DNA from: Pauljensenia sp.
GTDB taxonomy: Bacteria > Actinomycetota > Actinomycetes > Actinomycetales > Actinomycetaceae
DNA: 18,669 nt
Direction of reading: 5' to 3'
NCBI GenBank assembly: GCA_029983625.1
Contig: JASBZF010000027.1
Span: 1-18,669, forward strand
The translations under genes were made by a program, and so were the position numbers. The notes below the pieces were generated by a model. It saw only the letters and a list, made by a program, of their open reading frames with translations. It had not been told where the DNA came from and searched no databases. Positions 8,543 to 15,072 of the stretch are shown one piece after another (positions within the stretch are counted from its first letter, which is position 1; the number at the start of each line of letters is the position of its first letter).

Positions 8543-9798
8543 CGGGCCTCCCAAGGTTCGCTTAAGTGCCTGTCGTTGAGATAAATGCGCGGGATTGTTT
8601 CCCCGAGGCGTGTCACGATTTCATAATTGATTGTTCCGGCAGTTTCCGCCCATTCGTCCGCGCTCGGTACACCGAGTGCTGGATCGCCGAACAGGGTCAC
8701 GGTGTCGCCTACTCGCGCGGGAGCTTGCCCTGAGGAAGCGCTCGGCGTCCCCGGAGTGCCTTGAGCTGGGCCTAGGTCAACGATGAACTGGTCCATGCAG
8801 ATCCGGCCCACGATCTGAGTGTGGATCGGCGTGTGTCCGTCCACACGAACTGGTGCTCCTTGTGATCCGGCGCGCAGAATCCCGTCGGCATAGCCCAGTG
8901 GGACTAGGCCGAGCCAGCGTCTTCCTTTTGCCCGCCAGGTACCCCCGTAGGAGACGGGAGTGTCGTCCTCAACAACTTTCACCGAGCTTAAAGGTGCGCA
9001 CAGCGTCATCGCGGGACGTAAGCCCAAGGAAGCCCCTCGCGCGGTCAGTGGATTCGGGCTGAGGCCGTACATGCCGATACCGACACGCACCATGTCGTAG
9101 TGGGCTTCGGGGTGCCACAGAATCCCCGAGGTCGCACACAGGTGTCGGATCTGCGGTTTCACACCTCCGTCGGCGAGTATCTTCAGTCCCTGTTCGAAGG
9201 TGTTCACCTGCGCGGCGGTCGCTGCGCGCCCCTCCTTACTCAGGTCATCTCCGCACGACAGGTGACTCCACGCACCGACGACTTCGACCAGTCCTTCTTC
9301 TTCGGCCATGCAAACTGCTGCGACGAGGGCGGGCAAGTCTGTCAAGGTGGCCCCTGCGCGTGACATGCCCGTGTCGATTTTCAGGTGGATCCGAGCGCGG
9401 ATTCCTGTCTCACGTGCTGCGGCGCAGATTTCAGAAAGAACCCAGGTCCACGAGACCGACAGGTCAATACTGGCTTTGAGTGCTCCCGCCCAGTCCGCAC
9501 CGCTCATACCGATCCACGCGAGGATCGGGGCGGCACTCGGGTCAATACCGGCAGCGTCTAAGCCTTCACGCAGGATCCGCGCTTCGGTGAGCTGAGCGAC
9601 CCCTAAGGATGTCACACCTGCGCGAAGCGCGGTTTGTGCGACGGGAAGGAGTCCGTGACCGTAGGCGTTTGCTTTGATGATCGCCATCTGCGCCCTACCT
9701 GGGGCGTAGCTACGCAAGACCTGTATGTTTTCAGCGATTGCGTCGAGGTCAACGGTCGCGCGCCCCTGGTAGGGCGAGTCCGGCGTAGTTTCGAGCAT
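8539..9798 (-). CDS. alr: Alanine racemase (PLP-dependent)
   Basis: Converts L-alanine to D-alanine for peptidoglycan. The 419-residue protein has the PLP-lysine motif AIIKANAYGHG (Lys42), RIHLKIDTGMSRAG, the HLCATSGILW and DMVRVGIGMYG segments, the catalytic tyrosine in PVSYGGTW (about Tyr284) and GRICMDQFIVDLG of the C-terminal beta domain, so both catalytic bases are present. A short Gly/Pro/Ser/Ala-rich insertion (about residues 345-363) lies in the C-terminal domain before RVGDTVTLFG. ATG at 9796-9798 is taken as the start; an adjacent GTG at 9799-9801 is also possible. The gene begins eight bases after the hydrate dehydratase stop and overlaps tsaE by four bases, so it belongs to one operon. 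Confidence 0.96.
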   Translation of the reverse strand: MLETTPDSPYQGRATVDLDAIAENIQVLRSYAPGRAQMAIIKANAYGHGLLPVAQTALRAGVTSLGVAQLTEARILREGLDAAGIDPSAAPILAWIGMSGADWAGALKASIDLSVSWTWVLSEICAAARETGIRARIHLKIDTGMSRAGATLTDLPALVAAVCMAEEEGLVEVVGAWSHLSCGDDLSKEGRAATAAQVNTFEQGLKILADGGVKPQIRHLCATSGILWHPEAHYDMVRVGIGMYGLSPNPLTARGASLGLRPAMTLCAPLSSVKVVEDDTPVSYGGTWRAKGRRWLGLVPLGYADGILRAGSQGAPVRVDGHTPIHTQIVGRICMDQFIVDLGPAQGTPGTPSASSGQAPARVGDTVTLFGDPALGVPSADEWAETAGTINYEIVTRLGETIPRIYLNDRHLSEPWEAR

Positions 9799-9806
9799 CA
9801 CGGGTC

Positions 9807-10793
9807 TCAGTATCCCACCGCTTGCGCCTCACCTTGTGAGGACGCCAGTAATTGACCGAGCACCGAAGGTAAGGCGTGTGCAATGTCGAGGGCGCTGATC
9901 GGAGCACCGATAGGGCCGTGCCGTTGAGCGGCTTTCTTCCCGGCAAGCATATGGATCATGGCTCCGGCTGCGATCATTGCGTCGAAGTCACGATCTGGCA
10001 GTCCTTGCTCGTGATCGGCTTTCCAGCCTGCGGCAAGACCGGCGAGGAATCCGGCGAGAACGTCGCCTGCACCGGCAACTGCGGTCCATGCTGATCCCTG
10101 AGGTGTTGCAAAGATCCGAGAGTCTGCGGTGGCAAGAAAGGTCGTTGCTCCTTTGAGGAGAACGCGGGCACCGCTTGCGTGCGAGAGGGTCTGAGCTGCT
10201 TCACGAGGATGTGTCTCCACCCAGTTTCGGCTTGTGTCCTGACCGAGTTTTCTCATTAAAGATGCGGCCTCCCCGGCGTGAGGAGTGAGGACGGTACACT
10301 CACCGATCCCTGTGTCGCACAGTTCCGGTACGAGTTCCAGGCCGCCTGCGTCGATGATGAGCGGAAGCCCCGATAGGAGGGAAAATCTTGCAAGTTCTCT
10401 GGCTGCCTGTCGTCTTTCTTCGTCCATTCCAGGTCCGATCAGGCCCGCTTGAATTCGCCCTCCTTGCGTCACGATTCCCGGAGCGGCTGCAAGCGCCAGG
10501 TCTTCTACCCGAGGGGGAGCGTCCAGTCGGATCATGCCTGGCCCTGCGCCTTGTGCGCCGAGGACCGCGAGGACACCTGCACCCGGATAGCTGTGGGATC
10601 CGGCAACGAGGCCGACGATTCCGCGCGTGTATTTGTGATCTTCAGGTCCGGGTACGCGAATGAGCTGGGGAATGTCGCGTTCTTCTATGAGGATCACCTG
10701 AGTGTCTTCCCTGTCGCTTTCACGCTCATAGGCGTACACGTGCCCGTCTTGGTAGCTTCTGGGAATCATGTGGAGATCATTCCACTTTTTCAC
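9807..10793 (-). CDS. nnrD: ADP-dependent NAD(P)H-hydrate dehydratase, lacking the epimerase domain
   Basis: Repairs damaged NAD(P)H hydrates using ADP. The ribokinase-like dehydratase domain is clear: DHKYTRGIVGLVAGSHSYPGAGVLAVLGAQGAGPGMIRL, LIIDAGGLELV, CTVLTPHAGEAASLM, VLLKGATTFLA and the catalytic AGAGDVLAGFLAGL near the C-terminus. In this operon the protein is usually a fusion of about 500 residues with an N-terminal epimerase (NnrE); here only 328 residues are present and no epimerase fold is encoded upstream. The first residues, MIPRSYQDGHVYAYERE (from an internal ATG at 10769), loosely resemble the very start of NnrE proteins and may be a remnant. The start is uncertain: GTG 10793, ATG 10769 and GTG 10697 (with AGGGAAG eight bases upstream) are all possible. 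Confidence 0.88.
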   Translation of the reverse strand: MKKWNDLHMIPRSYQDGHVYAYERESDREDTQVILIEERDIPQLIRVPGPEDHKYTRGIVGLVAGSHSYPGAGVLAVLGAQGAGPGMIRLDAPPRVEDLALAAAPGIVTQGGRIQAGLIGPGMDEERRQAARELARFSLLSGLPLIIDAGGLELVPELCDTGIGECTVLTPHAGEAASLMRKLGQDTSRNWVETHPREAAQTLSHASGARVLLKGATTFLATADSRIFATPQGSAWTAVAGAGDVLAGFLAGLAAGWKADHEQGLPDRDFDAMIAAGAMIHMLAGKKAAQRHGPIGAPISALDIAHALPSVLGQLLASSQGEAQAVGY

Positions 10794-10938
10794 ACAGGGG
10801 TCTTCTTGGCTTTTCGTCGTGGCTTTTATTCGTCTCGCTTGTCTCTTTTCTTTTCTTTGTGTGCTGAGGGCCTGATGACGCTTCGCTTCACAGCTGCACG
10901 CCTGGTGGCTCGCTCTTCAGTACAAGGAAAGGTTCTAC

Positions 10939-11832
10939 TTAAGGAAGATCGAGGCTTTTGGCGACCCCGGCAAGCACCGCACCGCAGATCACAAGGGCCA
11001 CTCCCATGATCGTCCATTGCAGTTCTTTGCGAGTACGGGACTCACCGAGCAGAAGAATCCCCACCGGAGTGGAAATGAGGATACCGAGTTGCGAAAGGGT
11101 GAAGCCTGTAGCCACACCCACCCGGTCAGCACTCGTCATGAGGATCAGAACCGCAGCGCCCCACATCATTCCGGGAAGTAACTGGCGAAGTGTCACAAGT
11201 GACCAGCGGGTATCCTCAGGGCCAACCCAGGGCGTGAAGCGCGGGGCGGTAAGAATCAGTGCCACTGTCATGTAGCCCAGAGCTTGCGGTAAAAGTGCTG
11301 TACGTCCGTCGATTTCATACCACTGAACAAGCAGCAGGTAGGCAACCAATCCGATTGTTGACGTTACGAGGAGTCGGATCCCGCGCGTCCAGTCAAGCCC
11401 GTTGCTGGACTCGGACTTTTCGTGTCGCGAAGTAAGCCACACTCCGAGGACAAGAGCGATGATCGCTCCCGCTCCAAAAAGCGAAGAGGCACCGTGACGC
11501 CACTCACCGAAAAGGAGTACGCCACCGAGAGACATCGCTACGAGTTGCAGACCTGTCGAAGCGGGCATGGTGCGTGAAACACCGAGGACTCTCAGGCACA
11601 CGGTCTGATCGACTAACCCCCAGCCCAGTAAGAGTCCCGATAGGTACGCGATCGCGAAAGAACGAAGCGTCCAGGAAGTCTCAAGAAAAGGCGTTGCGAT
11701 CAGTGAGGTGAGGAATCCGCCCGTCATGAGGCCAAGAATGCGTTGCCTGTCATCACCTCCGAGGACAATGAGGAGGACGCTCATCGTCCCAAGGATCAAC
11801 GAGGGGCTCAGTGCAAGGAGGAAGTCAGCCAC
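10939..11832 (-). CDS. GRP-family (GlcU/RbsU-like) sugar uptake transporter
   Basis: Integral membrane protein of 297 residues with about ten hydrophobic helices in two similar halves, as in the drug/metabolite transporter superfamily. The pattern of an N-terminal ALSPSLILGTMSVLLIVLGG, a central LTSRHEKSESSNG polar linker and a C-terminal LSQLGILISTPVGILLLGE followed by WTIMGVALVICGAVL fits the glucose/ribose porter group. Glucose is the likely substrate by family and by its place after glmS, but this is inference. GTG at 11830-11832 is preceded by TACCCT at six bases and no ribosome binding site, suggesting a leaderless message. The following gene (NAD(P)H-hydrate dehydratase) begins 145 bp downstream, with no strong terminator seen in the gap. 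Confidence 0.75.
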   Translation of the reverse strand: MADFLLALSPSLILGTMSVLLIVLGGDDRQRILGLMTGGFLTSLIATPFLETSWTLRSFAIAYLSGLLLGWGLVDQTVCLRVLGVSRTMPASTGLQLVAMSLGGVLLFGEWRHGASSLFGAGAIIALVLGVWLTSRHEKSESSNGLDWTRGIRLLVTSTIGLVAYLLLVQWYEIDGRTALLPQALGYMTVALILTAPRFTPWVGPEDTRWSLVTLRQLLPGMMWGAAVLILMTSADRVGVATGFTLSQLGILISTPVGILLLGESRTRKELQWTIMGVALVICGAVLAGVAKSLDLP

Positions 11833-11838
11833 GGCGTA

Positions 11839-11844
11839 AGGGTA
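11839..11844 (-). promoter_or_regulatory. Candidate -10 box, leaderless transporter mRNA
   Basis: TACCCT on the minus strand is exactly six bases before the GTG start of the sugar transporter. No ribosome binding site is visible and the -35 is not obvious. Confidence 0.35.
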
Positions 11845-11934
11845 GTGCTTTCTTTATCTGTTGTGAGCATCCGTCCAGCACAGCGACACTTTCCCTGCGC
11901 GAGGACAGCTTCGGTCTCGCCCTCGGCCCTAATA

Positions 11935-11989
11935 AAAATTAAAAATCTCATCTCACGCACTGCGCACATTTAAATGAGCGCATAAGTGC
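11935..11989 (-). terminator. glmS terminator
   Basis: Downstream of the glmS stop, the minus strand forms a stem from GCAC and TGCGC (bulge TTA between them) pairing with GCGCAGTGC (plus coordinates 11957-11965 with 11978-11989), with an AT-rich loop. About ten bases later comes a T-rich stretch (TTTTTAATTTTTATT). This is the only terminator in the window with a U-tract, although the tract does not directly abut the stem. Confidence 0.6.
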
Positions 11990-12000
11990 AGGCTGAGCAG

Positions 12001-13914
12001 CTACTCCACCGTCACGGACTTTGCGAGATTGCGCGGTTGATCCACATCCAACCCCTTCACTTTCGCGAGTTCACAGGCGAAAATCTGCAAAGGGATAACC
12101 GTAAGGAGCGGCGCGTACAGGGTCGGCACCGGTGGGACACGAAAAACAACATCGGCGAATTCGTCAACCGAATGATCCCCATCCTCGGCAATAACGATCG
12201 TGTGCGCACCACGAGCGCGGACCTCCTGAATGTTGGCAAGCACTTTGTTGTGCAATTCCAGGCGACGCGGTGTCGGCACAATGACGATGACCGGCTGGCC
12301 TTCATCCACGAGGGCGATTGGCCCGTGTTTGAGTTCGCCAGCTGCGAAACCTTCGGCGTGGATGTAGCAGATTTCTTTGAGTTTGAGCGCCCCTTCGAGG
12401 GCGACCGGGAATCCGACGTGCCGTCCAAGGTAGATCACTGAGCTTGCGTCCTTCATTGTGTGAGCAAAGTGACGGACGTTCTCACCCCGGTTCAGGACTT
12501 CTTGAATCTTCGCCGGTACGTCTTCCAGCTTGTCCATGTAGTCGACGATCTCGTCACCGTATTTGTTCCCTCGGACTTGAGCGAGGTAGAGACCAAGGAT
12601 GAAACAGGCCGTGACCTGGCAGGTAAATGCTTTCGTTGAAGCGACTGCGATCTCTGGGCCAGCATGGGTGAGCAGAACCGCATCAGATTCGCGTGAAATC
12701 GTCGAACCGGGAGTGTTGACAACGGCGACGACCTTCGCGCCCTGTTCTTGGGCGTGACGGATCGCTTGAATTGTGTCCATTGTTTCGCCAGATTGGGAGA
12801 TCGCCACAATGAGGGTTTTTTCGGTGACAACCGGGTCACGGTAGCGGAACTCACTGGAGAGTTCGACCTCGACGGGGATACGGCACCAGTGTTCAATCGC
12901 GTAGCGTGCCACCTGTCCCGCGTAGGAGGCCGTACCGCAACCCACGATGATGATTTTGTCAATGCTGCGCAGAAGGGATTCAGGGATGCGCACTTCATCG
13001 AGGGCGAGGCGTCCAAGCGCGTCCATACGGTCAGCGAGGGTGTCAGCGACTCCGCGCGGCTGCTCGTGGATTTCTTTTTCCATGAAGGTCGGCCAGCTTC
13101 CCTTCGTTGCACGATCGGAAGCGAAATCGACCTCGTATTCTTTCAGTGGAAGTACGCGCCCATCGTGTCCGATGACGACGACACCTTTCCCGGTGACAAG
13201 AGCCACCTGGTCTTGGTCAATTTCAAGCGCGCGTGTCGTGTGCTCCACAAAGGCCAGTGCATCTGAGGCGAGGAAGTTCTCGTCTTCCCCCAGTCCCACG
13301 ACCAGGGGCGAGGAGCGTCGGGCAGCGAGAATCACTCCCGGTGCTTCCGAGCTGAGGACAAGAAGCGTGTAGGTGCCTTGTAGGCGCGCGGTCACTGAAC
13401 GCAGTGCTGCGACAAGGCGTTGAGCCGCGCGAGCAGTTTCACCTTCACAACCTGGGACTTCGCCGTCCCATTCGAGGAGTTCTTCATGATCGTAGGCGCG
13501 TTGGATCAAGTGGACGACGACTTCAGTGTCGGTGTCAGAAGCGAAGGTCACGCCCGTTTTTCGCAGTTCGGCGCGTAAAAGGTCCGCGTTTTCGATGATT
13601 CCGTTGTGGACGAGGGCGAAACGGCCATCCGTGCTCGTGTGTGGGTGAGCGTTGCGTCGGGTCGGGCGACCATGCGTTGCCCAACGGGTGTGTCCGATAC
13701 CTGCGACGGCATCCTGTGGTGCTGCATCGCTGAGAGCTTCGTCGAGGTTGGCGAGTTTACCGACGGCTTTGAGGACCGTCAGGCCCTCTTTGTCTGCAAG
13801 CGCGATACCTGCTGAGTCATAGCCGCGATATTCGAGGCGGGCGAGGCCACCCATGACGACCTCGCGTGAACGTTGCGAGGCCCGGCATCCGATATGTCCG
13901 ACGATTCCACACAT
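12001..13914 (-). CDS. glmS: Glutamine-fructose-6-phosphate aminotransferase (isomerizing)
   Basis: Makes glucosamine-6-phosphate from fructose-6-phosphate and glutamine, the first committed step to UDP-GlcNAc. The 637-residue protein begins MCGIVGHIG, so Cys2 becomes the N-terminal nucleophile of the glutaminase after Met removal. RLEYRGYDSAG, GHTRWATHGRP and HNGIIEN follow in the glutaminase. Two SIS sugar-isomerase domains are marked by VGCGTASYAGQVARY, SQSGETMDTI and STKAFTCQV, then AEGFAAGELKHGPIAL, and the conserved C-terminal DQPRNLAKSVTVE is intact. The ATG at 13912-13914 is fixed by the required Cys2; the frame is open further upstream, but that is antisense to coaA. GGAATG lies about six bases before the ATG as a weak ribosome binding site. 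Confidence 0.98.
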   Translation of the reverse strand: MCGIVGHIGCRASQRSREVVMGGLARLEYRGYDSAGIALADKEGLTVLKAVGKLANLDEALSDAAPQDAVAGIGHTRWATHGRPTRRNAHPHTSTDGRFALVHNGIIENADLLRAELRKTGVTFASDTDTEVVVHLIQRAYDHEELLEWDGEVPGCEGETARAAQRLVAALRSVTARLQGTYTLLVLSSEAPGVILAARRSSPLVVGLGEDENFLASDALAFVEHTTRALEIDQDQVALVTGKGVVVIGHDGRVLPLKEYEVDFASDRATKGSWPTFMEKEIHEQPRGVADTLADRMDALGRLALDEVRIPESLLRSIDKIIIVGCGTASYAGQVARYAIEHWCRIPVEVELSSEFRYRDPVVTEKTLIVAISQSGETMDTIQAIRHAQEQGAKVVAVVNTPGSTISRESDAVLLTHAGPEIAVASTKAFTCQVTACFILGLYLAQVRGNKYGDEIVDYMDKLEDVPAKIQEVLNRGENVRHFAHTMKDASSVIYLGRHVGFPVALEGALKLKEICYIHAEGFAAGELKHGPIALVDEGQPVIVIVPTPRRLELHNKVLANIQEVRARGAHTIVIAEDGDHSVDEFADVVFRVPPVPTLYAPLLTVIPLQIFACELAKVKGLDVDQPRNLAKSVTVE

Positions 13915-13930
13915 GTTCTTCATTCCAACA

Positions 13931-13952
13931 CACCGGCGACCCGTAGCCGGTG
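13931..13952 (-). promoter_or_regulatory. Inverted repeat in the glmS 5' leader
   Basis: CACCGGC, eight bases, GCCGGTG: a perfect 7-bp GC-rich stem lying 17-38 bases upstream of the glmS start. In the mRNA it would be a hairpin just ahead of the ribosome binding region; in DNA it could be an operator. It bears no resemblance to the glmS ribozyme. The rest of the 147-bp glmS-coaA divergent gap shows no gene. Confidence 0.4.
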
Positions 13953-14049
13953 GTGGCGTGATTCTTTTCGCTTCTCCTCTGTCTTTTTCTGTCGCAAACC
14001 ACAGCGGTGTTCGCATTGTTTTAAGCGTGCGCACTTCAGGCCGATACGG

Positions 14050-14055
14050 CACAAT
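14050..14055 (+). promoter_or_regulatory. Candidate -10 box, leaderless coaA mRNA
   Basis: CACAAT lies six bases before the ATG of coaA, with no Shine-Dalgarno sequence between. It matches four of six -10 consensus positions. The -35 is not clear. Confidence 0.35.
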
Positions 14056-14061
14056 CCGACT

Positions 14062-15015
14062 ATGACCCAAAGACGAGATCACGTCAACACTCCCTACGTG
14101 AGCTATAGCCGCGAAGAATGGGATCGTCTTGCTGATCGCACGCCTCTTCGCCTGACTCAAGCTGATATTGACCGGATTGCTTCTCTTGGTGACCCGATTG
14201 ATATGCGTGAAGTTGATGTGATCTATCGGCCTTTGTCGGCACTTCTTCAGCTCTATGTGGACGGGCGTCGGCGCACCGCTCACGAGCGGCGCGCTTTCCT
14301 CGGTGATTCTCCCGCCGCGAGGACGCCTTTTGTTATTGGTATTGCCGGTTCGGTCGCGGTCGGTAAGTCAACTGTTGCGCGTCTCCTCCAGCTTCTTTTG
14401 AGTCGGTGTTCGCAGACGCCGCGCGTTGATCTTGTCACTACGGATGGTTTTTTGTTTCCAAACTCTGTTCTTGAGTCTCGGGGGATTCTTGCACGTAAAG
14501 GTTTCCCGGAGTCTTATGATCGTAATGCGTTAATTAGTTTTCTTTCCGCTGTGAAGTCGGGGGTTCCTTCACTTCAGGTTCCCGTGTATTCGCATGTTGT
14601 GTACGACATTGTTCCGGGTAAAACTTTATCGGTTCATTCTCCCGATATTCTGATCGTTGAAGGCCTGAATGTTTTGCAGCCTCCCAGGACTCGGCCCGGT
14701 TCGGTCAGTGTCGCCGTGTCGGATTATTTTGATTTTTCGATTTATGTTGATGCTGAAGAAACCCATATTGAGCAATGGTATGTGGATCGTTTCTTAAAAT
14801 TGCGTCGCACGGCATTTTCTCGTCAGGATTCTTTTTTCCGAACCTATGCAGGCTTGAGTGACGCTGAGGCGGAAACAACTGCTCGCATGGTGTGGTCGGC
14901 GATTAATTTACCGAATCTTCGTGACAATATTGCGCCGACTCGTGAGCGTGCGACGATGATTTTTAAAAAAGATGCGTCGCATCGGGTCGAGTCTTTGCTG
15001 TTGCGGAAAGACTAA
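14062..15015 (+). CDS. coaA: Type I pantothenate kinase
   Basis: Phosphorylates pantothenate, the first step of coenzyme A synthesis, and is usually feedback-inhibited by CoA. The 317-residue protein has normal family length. Visible features are the N-terminal TPYVSYSREEWDRL, the Walker A motif GIAGSVAVGKST at residues 93-104 (Lys102), LVTTDGFLFPN with the catalytic-region Asp, RKGFPESYD, the VPVYSHVVYDIVPG segment, ILIVEGLNVLQ, and DFSIYVDAEETHIEQWYVDRFLKLR, then NLRDNIAPTRERATMIFKK at the C-terminus. The ATG at 14062 matches the usual start. The frame is open upstream, but that part is antisense to glmS. Codons here end in T far more often than in neighbouring genes, and the interior is clearly AT-richer. 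It is divergent from glmS and convergent with lacZ. Confidence 0.97.
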   Translation: MTQRRDHVNTPYVSYSREEWDRLADRTPLRLTQADIDRIASLGDPIDMREVDVIYRPLSALLQLYVDGRRRTAHERRAFLGDSPAARTPFVIGIAGSVAVGKSTVARLLQLLLSRCSQTPRVDLVTTDGFLFPNSVLESRGILARKGFPESYDRNALISFLSAVKSGVPSLQVPVYSHVVYDIVPGKTLSVHSPDILIVEGLNVLQPPRTRPGSVSVAVSDYFDFSIYVDAEETHIEQWYVDRFLKLRRTAFSRQDSFFRTYAGLSDAEAETTARMVWSAINLPNLRDNIAPTRERATMIFKKDASHRVESLLLRKD

Positions 15016-15036
15016 TACACGCACCCTTCCCCTCCC

Positions 15037-15069
15037 AGTGCGCGTATGAGGCTTGTATTTTCGCGCGCT
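15037..15069. terminator. Possible bidirectional terminator between coaA and lacZ
   Basis: AGTGCGCG (15037-15044) can pair with CGCGCGCT (15062-15069) as an 8-bp stem with one G-U pair and a 17-base loop. It lies in the 57-bp convergent gap. It is modest and has no T-tract. Confidence 0.35.
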
Positions 15070-15072
15070 TAT

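Noticed and set aside
13915..14061. glmS ribozyme
   Set aside because: The divergent gap is too short and lacks the conserved ribozyme core; only one simple hairpin is present, and the ribozyme is known mainly from Firmicutes.
13915..14283. N-terminal extension of glmS over the coaA start
   Set aside because: GlmS must begin Met-Cys for its N-terminal nucleophile, and the extension is antisense to coaA.
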